A stretch of 64,000 nucleotides of DNA from G963717155 sp963717155. Lineage in GTDB: Bacteria; Actinomycetota; Thermoleophilia; Gaiellales; JALYLC01. The translations under genes were made by a program, and so were the position numbers. The notes beneath the pieces are model-generated. The model worked only from the letters and a program-made list of their open reading frames with translations, ran no database searches and was not told the DNA's origin. Each line of letters starts with the position of its first letter. The stretch's first letter is position 1. This document shows, in pieces, positions 60,580 to 64,000 of this stretch. The stretch covers positions 4,898,001-4,962,000 of the forward strand of contig OY970326.1 in NCBI GenBank assembly GCA_963717155.1. The letters are read 5' to 3'.

Positions 60580-61941
60580 TCAGGACCCGCCGGCTTCGAC
60601 CCGCTGGCGCGCCGGCGCGATCTCGCGGCGCAGCGCGTTCAGCGCTCCGACGTAGATCTCCGAGAAGGTCGGGAAGGGCTGGATGGTGTCGCGGAGCACC
60701 TCGAGCGGTACGCGGGCGCGGATGGCGAGCGTGGCCTGCTGCATCCACTCGCCCGCCTCCGGGCCGAGCGCGTAGGCGCCTGTCAACCGCTCGCCGTCGC
60801 TGAGGAGGGTCATGAACCCGTTGTCGTCGGCGTAGAAGCGAGAGTAGGTCTCGGCCTTCGCCACTCCCGAGACCGGCACCGTCGCACTGAACGCGGCCTC
60901 GGTGGCGCCGACCGCTGCTGCCTGCGGGTCCGTGTAGACCACGCGCGGCACCGCCTCGTAGTTGGCCTCCCGGGCCTCTCCGAGGATGTTCGCGGCGACG
61001 ATCTCGCCCTGGTACTTGCCGACGTGGGTCAGCTGCCAGATACCGGTCGCATCGCCGATCGCCCACAGGCGATCGGCCACTCGCAGGTGCGCGTCGACCG
61101 GGATCCCGTGGCCGTCTGCGTTCACTCCGACTGTCTCGAGACCGAGCCCGGCGACGCGCGGCCGACGGCCGGTGGCGACGAGCAGGCGATCGCCGCGCAG
61201 CTCGCGGCCGTCGCCGAGCACGAGGACGTACTCATCGCCTTCGCGCCGCGCGGCGGTCGCCTGCACGCCGAGCGCGAGCTCGACGCCGTCGCGACGTAGC
61301 ACCTCGCCGAGCCCCTCGCCCAGCGGCGCGGGCTCGCGCGGCAACACGTAGCCACCGCCCCCGACGAGCGCCACCTCGCCGCCCAGGCGGCGCACCGCCT
61401 GGGCCATCTCGACGCCGACCGGCCCGGCGCCGAGCACGAGCAGCCGGCGCGGGACGGCCTTCATGCCGGTCACCTCCCGGTTCGTCCAGATGCCGTCGAG
61501 GCCCTGCAGGCCGGGAACCGGCGGCACGAACGGGTCGGCCCCGGCAGCGATGACGACGTGATCGGCCGTATGGCGCGTGCCGTCGACCTCGACCACCCCC
61601 GTTCCGGCGAGGCGGCCCGTGCCGCGCAGCAGGGTGACTCCCTGGTCCGCCAGCCAGCGCTCCTGGCCGCTGTCGGAGTAGTTCGAGACCATCCAGTCGC
61701 GCCAGGCGAGCGCCGCCTCGACGTCGACCTCTGCAGTCGCCGTCGCGTCGCGCGCGGCATGCACGGCCTCGCCCGGGCGCAGCAGCGTCTTGGAGGGAAC
61801 GCACGCCCAGTAGGAGCACTCGCCCCCGACGAGCTCGCGCTCGACGAGCGCGACGCGCAGGCCACCCTCCACGAGTGCGCCGACGCAATGCTCGCCCGGC
61901 GAGCCGCCGCCGATCACGATCACGTCGTAGTCGTTGTTCAC
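60580..61941 (-). CDS. Pyridine nucleotide-disulfide oxidoreductase (Lpd/MerA-like)
   Basis: 453-residue flavoprotein disulfide reductase. FAD motif VIVIGGGSPGEHCVGAL, redox-active CxxxxC in GGECSYWACVPSK, NAD(P) motif VLGAGPVGVEMAQAV and FAD closing motif RLWAIGDATG. The C-terminal dimer domain ends PFPTFSEIYVGAL, where lipoamide dehydrogenases carry the catalytic His (AHPTxSE); His is absent here. So it is probably not a working E3 but a mycothione-, mercuric- or other thiol reductase relative. GTG at 61941 follows AGAGGAG and overlaps the VOC stop by GTGA. Confidence 0.9.
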   Translation of the reverse strand: MNNDYDVIVIGGGSPGEHCVGALVEGGLRVALVERELVGGECSYWACVPSKTLLRPGEAVHAARDATATAEVDVEAALAWRDWMVSNYSDSGQERWLADQGVTLLRGTGRLAGTGVVEVDGTRHTADHVVIAAGADPFVPPVPGLQGLDGIWTNREVTGMKAVPRRLLVLGAGPVGVEMAQAVRRLGGEVALVGGGGYVLPREPAPLGEGLGEVLRRDGVELALGVQATAARREGDEYVLVLGDGRELRGDRLLVATGRRPRVAGLGLETVGVNADGHGIPVDAHLRVADRLWAIGDATGIWQLTHVGKYQGEIVAANILGEAREANYEAVPRVVYTDPQAAAVGATEAAFSATVPVSGVAKAETYSRFYADDNGFMTLLSDGERLTGAYALGPEAGEWMQQATLAIRARVPLEVLRDTIQPFPTFSEIYVGALNALRREIAPARQRVEAGGS

Positions 61942-62609
61942 GTCGGCAGCTCCTCTCCCGCCTGCTCCCGCACCATGTACTCGGCGTACCAGGCGGGCCA
62001 GTCCGGATCGGCCTTCCCGATCCGCTTCTCGTGCTCGCCGTGCGCCGCCGAGGCGCGCTCGAGCGCATTGGCCAGATCGCCGGCCGAGCTGAACGTCGTC
62101 TCGCTGGGATCGACGCGACCGGGAAGCCGGGCGGTGATCTCCTGGAGCAGCCAACCGTTTCCGTCGGGATCGCTGAACGCGGCGAACGAGCCGTAGGTGC
62201 TGCGATCGGGCGCCGGTCCTCCGACGCGGCCGGGATCGTGGAATCGAGCGCCTGGCGCGCCCTCGTGGAACACCTCGCCCACGTCCACGCCGCGCGTTAC
62301 CAGCTCGCTGCGCGCAGCCTCGATGTCGGAGACGATCAGGTACAGCCCCTGGGCCGAACCGGGCACGGCCGACGTCAGATTCGTGCCGAACTGGATCGAG
62401 CACCCGGAGCCGGGAGCCGTGAGCTGGACGATGCGGAAGCCGTCGCCGGCGGCGATGTCGGCGTCGAGCCTCCACCCGAGGCTGTCGTAGAAGCGCCTGG
62501 CGCGATCGACGTCTGACACAGGGATGACGACGACCTCGAGCTTCATGTCGACGGTCGCGGCTCGCGGGCGGTCCGTACCGGCGTCGCTGCGCGCCTGCGT
62601 GCTGCTCAT
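61938..62609 (-). CDS. VOC-family glyoxalase-like protein with extended C-terminus
   Basis: 223-residue protein. Residues about 22-150 form a VOC domain (EVVVIPVSDVDRARRFYDSLGWRLDAD, then AFSDPDGNGWLLQEI). About 60 further residues (DPDWPAWYAEYMVREQAGEELP) form a small helical tail seen in some actinobacterial glyoxalase-like proteins. Substrate unknown. ATG at 62609 follows GGAGG; the alternative ATG at 62546 would trim a basic N-terminal stretch. First gene of the minus-strand unit VOC, disulfide oxidoreductase, SDR; divergent from corA. Confidence 0.87.
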   Translation of the reverse strand: MSSTQARSDAGTDRPRAATVDMKLEVVVIPVSDVDRARRFYDSLGWRLDADIAAGDGFRIVQLTAPGSGCSIQFGTNLTSAVPGSAQGLYLIVSDIEAARSELVTRGVDVGEVFHEGAPGARFHDPGRVGGPAPDRSTYGSFAAFSDPDGNGWLLQEITARLPGRVDPSETTFSSAGDLANALERASAAHGEHEKRIGKADPDWPAWYAEYMVREQAGEELPT

Positions 62610-62689
62610 CGTGGCCTCCGTGGGGTCGGTGGTAGACGGGAACCTATCGCGTCGCAGGTGTCAGGCCTGCAGCGGTAGCCTCCACGCAG

Positions 62690-63742
62690 ATGTCGAGCCC
62701 TGAGCCCTCCAGCACGGTTCCAGGAAATGCGCTGACCGATGGCACGCAGGACGCCGAGCCCGATGCGAGGCGTGCGCCGCCGAACAGCTGCATGGTCATC
62801 CACGACAGCGGCAGCGAGGAGATGCGCTTCAGTCGTGAGAACGTCGAGAGGCTCCTCGCCGGCGGCTCGTTCTTCTGGATCGATGTCGACCAGCCGGACG
62901 AGGACGACTTCGCGATCCTGCGCGAGGTGTTCAAGTTCCACCCGCTCGCCGTCGAGGACTCCGAGAAGTTCGGCCAGCGCGCCAAGCTCGACGACTACGA
63001 CGACTTCGTCTTCATCGTGGTCTACGGCGCCGTCCCGGACGCGGACCGGCTCGTCGAGGTGCACTGCTTCTACTCCGAGAAGTTCCTCGTCACCGTCCAC
63101 CGCGACGACGCGCCCGCCTTCACGGAGGTGCGCGAGCGCTACGTGAAGCGAACGCACTCGGTCGACGATCCGGCGCAGCTGCTCTACCGGATCATCGACG
63201 GGCTCGTGGACAGCTTCTTCCCGATCCTCGCCGACTTCGACGACCGCATCGACGAGCTCGAGAACGACACGTTCCTGCACGCCGGCGATGAGCAGCTCCA
63301 GGAGATCTTCCGCATGAAGCGCCTGCTCGTCGGCATGCGCAAGGCGATCACCCCGCAACGCGACATGTTCGCGAGCCTGCTCGGTGGCGTTGCCGAGCTC
63401 CCGGGGATGAAGGAGGAGGACGAGCGGTACTTCCGCGACATCTACGACCACCTGCTTCGCATCAGCGACCTGATCGACACCTACCGCGACCTGCTCACGA
63501 GCTCGATGGACGTCTACCTGTCCACGGTCTCGAACCGCCTCAACTCCGTGATGAAGCAGCTGACGATCATGGCGACGGTGTTCCTGCCGCTCACCTTCAT
63601 CACCGGCTTCTTCGGTCAGAACTTCGGCTGGCTGGTCCGTAACATCTCGAGCGCCCCGGCCTTCATCGGCCTCGGAATCGGGCTCGAGATCGCGACCGTC
63701 GCGGCGCTCTTCCTCCTGTTCAAGAAGCGCGGCTGGTTCTAG
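62690..63742 (+). CDS. corA: CorA-family divalent metal transporter
   Basis: 350-residue CorA-type magnesium/cobalt channel. A large cytoplasmic domain (FFWIDVDQPDEDDFAILREVF, HPLAVEDSEKFGQRAKLDDYDDFVFIVVYG) precedes the long stalk helix and two C-terminal membrane helices. The selectivity motif after TM1 reads FFGQNFGW, that is GQN where the classic motif is GMN. TM1 is TIMATVFLPLTFITGFFGQN, TM2 ends with FLLFKKRGWF. Length and layout match pentameric CorA proteins. It stands alone on the plus strand and converges with the cation-efflux gene. Confidence 0.93.
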   Translation: MSSPEPSSTVPGNALTDGTQDAEPDARRAPPNSCMVIHDSGSEEMRFSRENVERLLAGGSFFWIDVDQPDEDDFAILREVFKFHPLAVEDSEKFGQRAKLDDYDDFVFIVVYGAVPDADRLVEVHCFYSEKFLVTVHRDDAPAFTEVRERYVKRTHSVDDPAQLLYRIIDGLVDSFFPILADFDDRIDELENDTFLHAGDEQLQEIFRMKRLLVGMRKAITPQRDMFASLLGGVAELPGMKEEDERYFRDIYDHLLRISDLIDTYRDLLTSSMDVYLSTVSNRLNSVMKQLTIMATVFLPLTFITGFFGQNFGWLVRNISSAPAFIGLGIGLEIATVAALFLLFKKRGWF

Positions 63743-63752
63743 GGTCGTCCCG

Positions 63753-64000
63753 CTACAGCCTTGCCGCGGAGCGAAGGGCGTTGCAGCCCTCGCGGACGCC
63801 GTAGATGACGATCACGAAGCCGGCGAGAGGGTCGGCCCACCACCATCCGAGGGTCGCGTTGAGCGCAAGCCCGAGCAGGACGGCGGTGGCGAGGACGCCG
63901 TCGATGAAGGTCACACGCCCTTCGGCCTGCAAGGCGCGATTCTCGAGGGCACGTCCGGTGCGTGCCTTCGCTGCAGCGAGCGCGAACATCACGAGCGCCG
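63753..64000 (-). CDS. Cation diffusion facilitator family transporter (partial, 5' end off the window)
   Basis: C-terminal fragment of a membrane transporter; the start is beyond position 64000. The frame is open to the window edge. Visible are a helix (LMFALAAAKARTGRALENRALQAEG), then TFIDGVLATAVLLGLALNATLGWWWADPLAGFVIVIYGVREG, which matches TM5/TM6 of CDF proteins with the conserved D of ADPLAG. It stops shortly after TM6, so it lacks the cytoplasmic CDF domain, as in short actinobacterial members. Likely exports a divalent metal; beside corA this suits metal balance. Confidence 0.75.
   Translation of the reverse strand, partial: ALVMFALAAAKARTGRALENRALQAEGRVTFIDGVLATAVLLGLALNATLGWWWADPLAGFVIVIYGVREGCNALRSAARL

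Noticed and set aside
59059..61299. 746-codon plus-strand frame
   Set aside because: Antisense to methyltransferase, SDR and disulfide oxidoreductase genes, all with full motif sets; a GC-rich shadow.
60580..61941. E3 (dihydrolipoyl dehydrogenase) of the 2-oxoacid dehydrogenase operon
   Set aside because: It has CxxxxC but lacks the C-terminal catalytic His, lies 16 kb away and is coupled to an SDR and a VOC gene.
1..64000. CRISPR arrays, prophage, insertion sequences, tRNA or rRNA genes
   Set aside because: No regularly spaced repeats, transposase or integrase motifs, or cloverleaf candidates were noticed; all gaps are short and intergenic in character.

Overview
The window is 64 kb of GC-rich, gene-dense chromosome from an actinobacterium. 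The gene set suggests a free-living soil or sediment lineage: three giant ATPase-type regulators, F420-reductase-like and SnoaL-like proteins, an ECF41-type sigma factor, several short-chain and zinc alcohol dehydrogenases, and GTG starts with GTGA/ATGA overlaps. A Thermoleophilia-type organism is my guess; no marker gene here proves it. I see no rRNA, tRNA, CRISPR array, prophage or insertion sequence. No stretch longer than about 300 bases lacks a gene.

Layout. 1-5568: a partial LAL regulator, divergent from a metallo-beta-lactamase-fold hydrolase, an MFS exporter, an F420-reductase-like protein and a SnoaL-like protein. 5620-7990: a cyclic-nucleotide-domain/thioredoxin-reductase fusion coupled to a UBP-type zinc finger, then an acidic disordered protein behind a sigma-B-like promoter. 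8020-10844 (minus): acetamidase/formamidase, a small alpha-beta-barrel protein, a cupin and an MFS transporter. 10934-15248: a BTAD-ATPase regulator, a DsbA-like protein and an AhpD-like protein. 15254-20540 (minus): FMN reductase, MBL hydrolase, ThrE-type exporter, amino-acid permease and PPK2.

20720-31911 (minus) looks like a stress/pH block: a MalT-type regulator with a small partner, a P-type cation ATPase, a His-rich 50-residue membrane peptide, a full arginine deiminase pathway (arcA, arcB, arcC and a YfcC-type antiporter) and an HdeD-like protein. 32012-40783 holds an SDR and HxlR regulator facing a methyltransferase across a clear palindrome, an ECF41-like sigma factor with a SnoaL protein, and a LysR regulator facing an MFS exporter coupled to NDH-2, closed by a strong bidirectional terminator.

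40841-48698 has a 2-oxoacid/acetoin-dehydrogenase-like E1alpha-E2-E1beta operon and three medium-chain alcohol dehydrogenases. 48719-58612 continues with a PRISE-type reductase, an XRE-cupin regulator and a sugar-type ABC importer that includes an ATPase-permease fusion. These run divergently from an M24-family hydrolase, an SDR, a dehydrogenase remnant and a VOC protein. Together 45618-58612 reads as an uptake-and-oxidation cluster for an unidentified hydroxylated substrate. The window ends with a methyltransferase, an SDR, a disulfide oxidoreductase, a VOC protein, CorA and a partial cation-efflux protein.

Quality caution: seven minus-strand genes carry nine single-base +1 frameshifts. Removing exactly one base per break restores an open frame of the expected family length, and several breaks lie in short homopolymers. 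I read these as probable sequencing indels, not biology, but they cannot be settled from the sequence alone.
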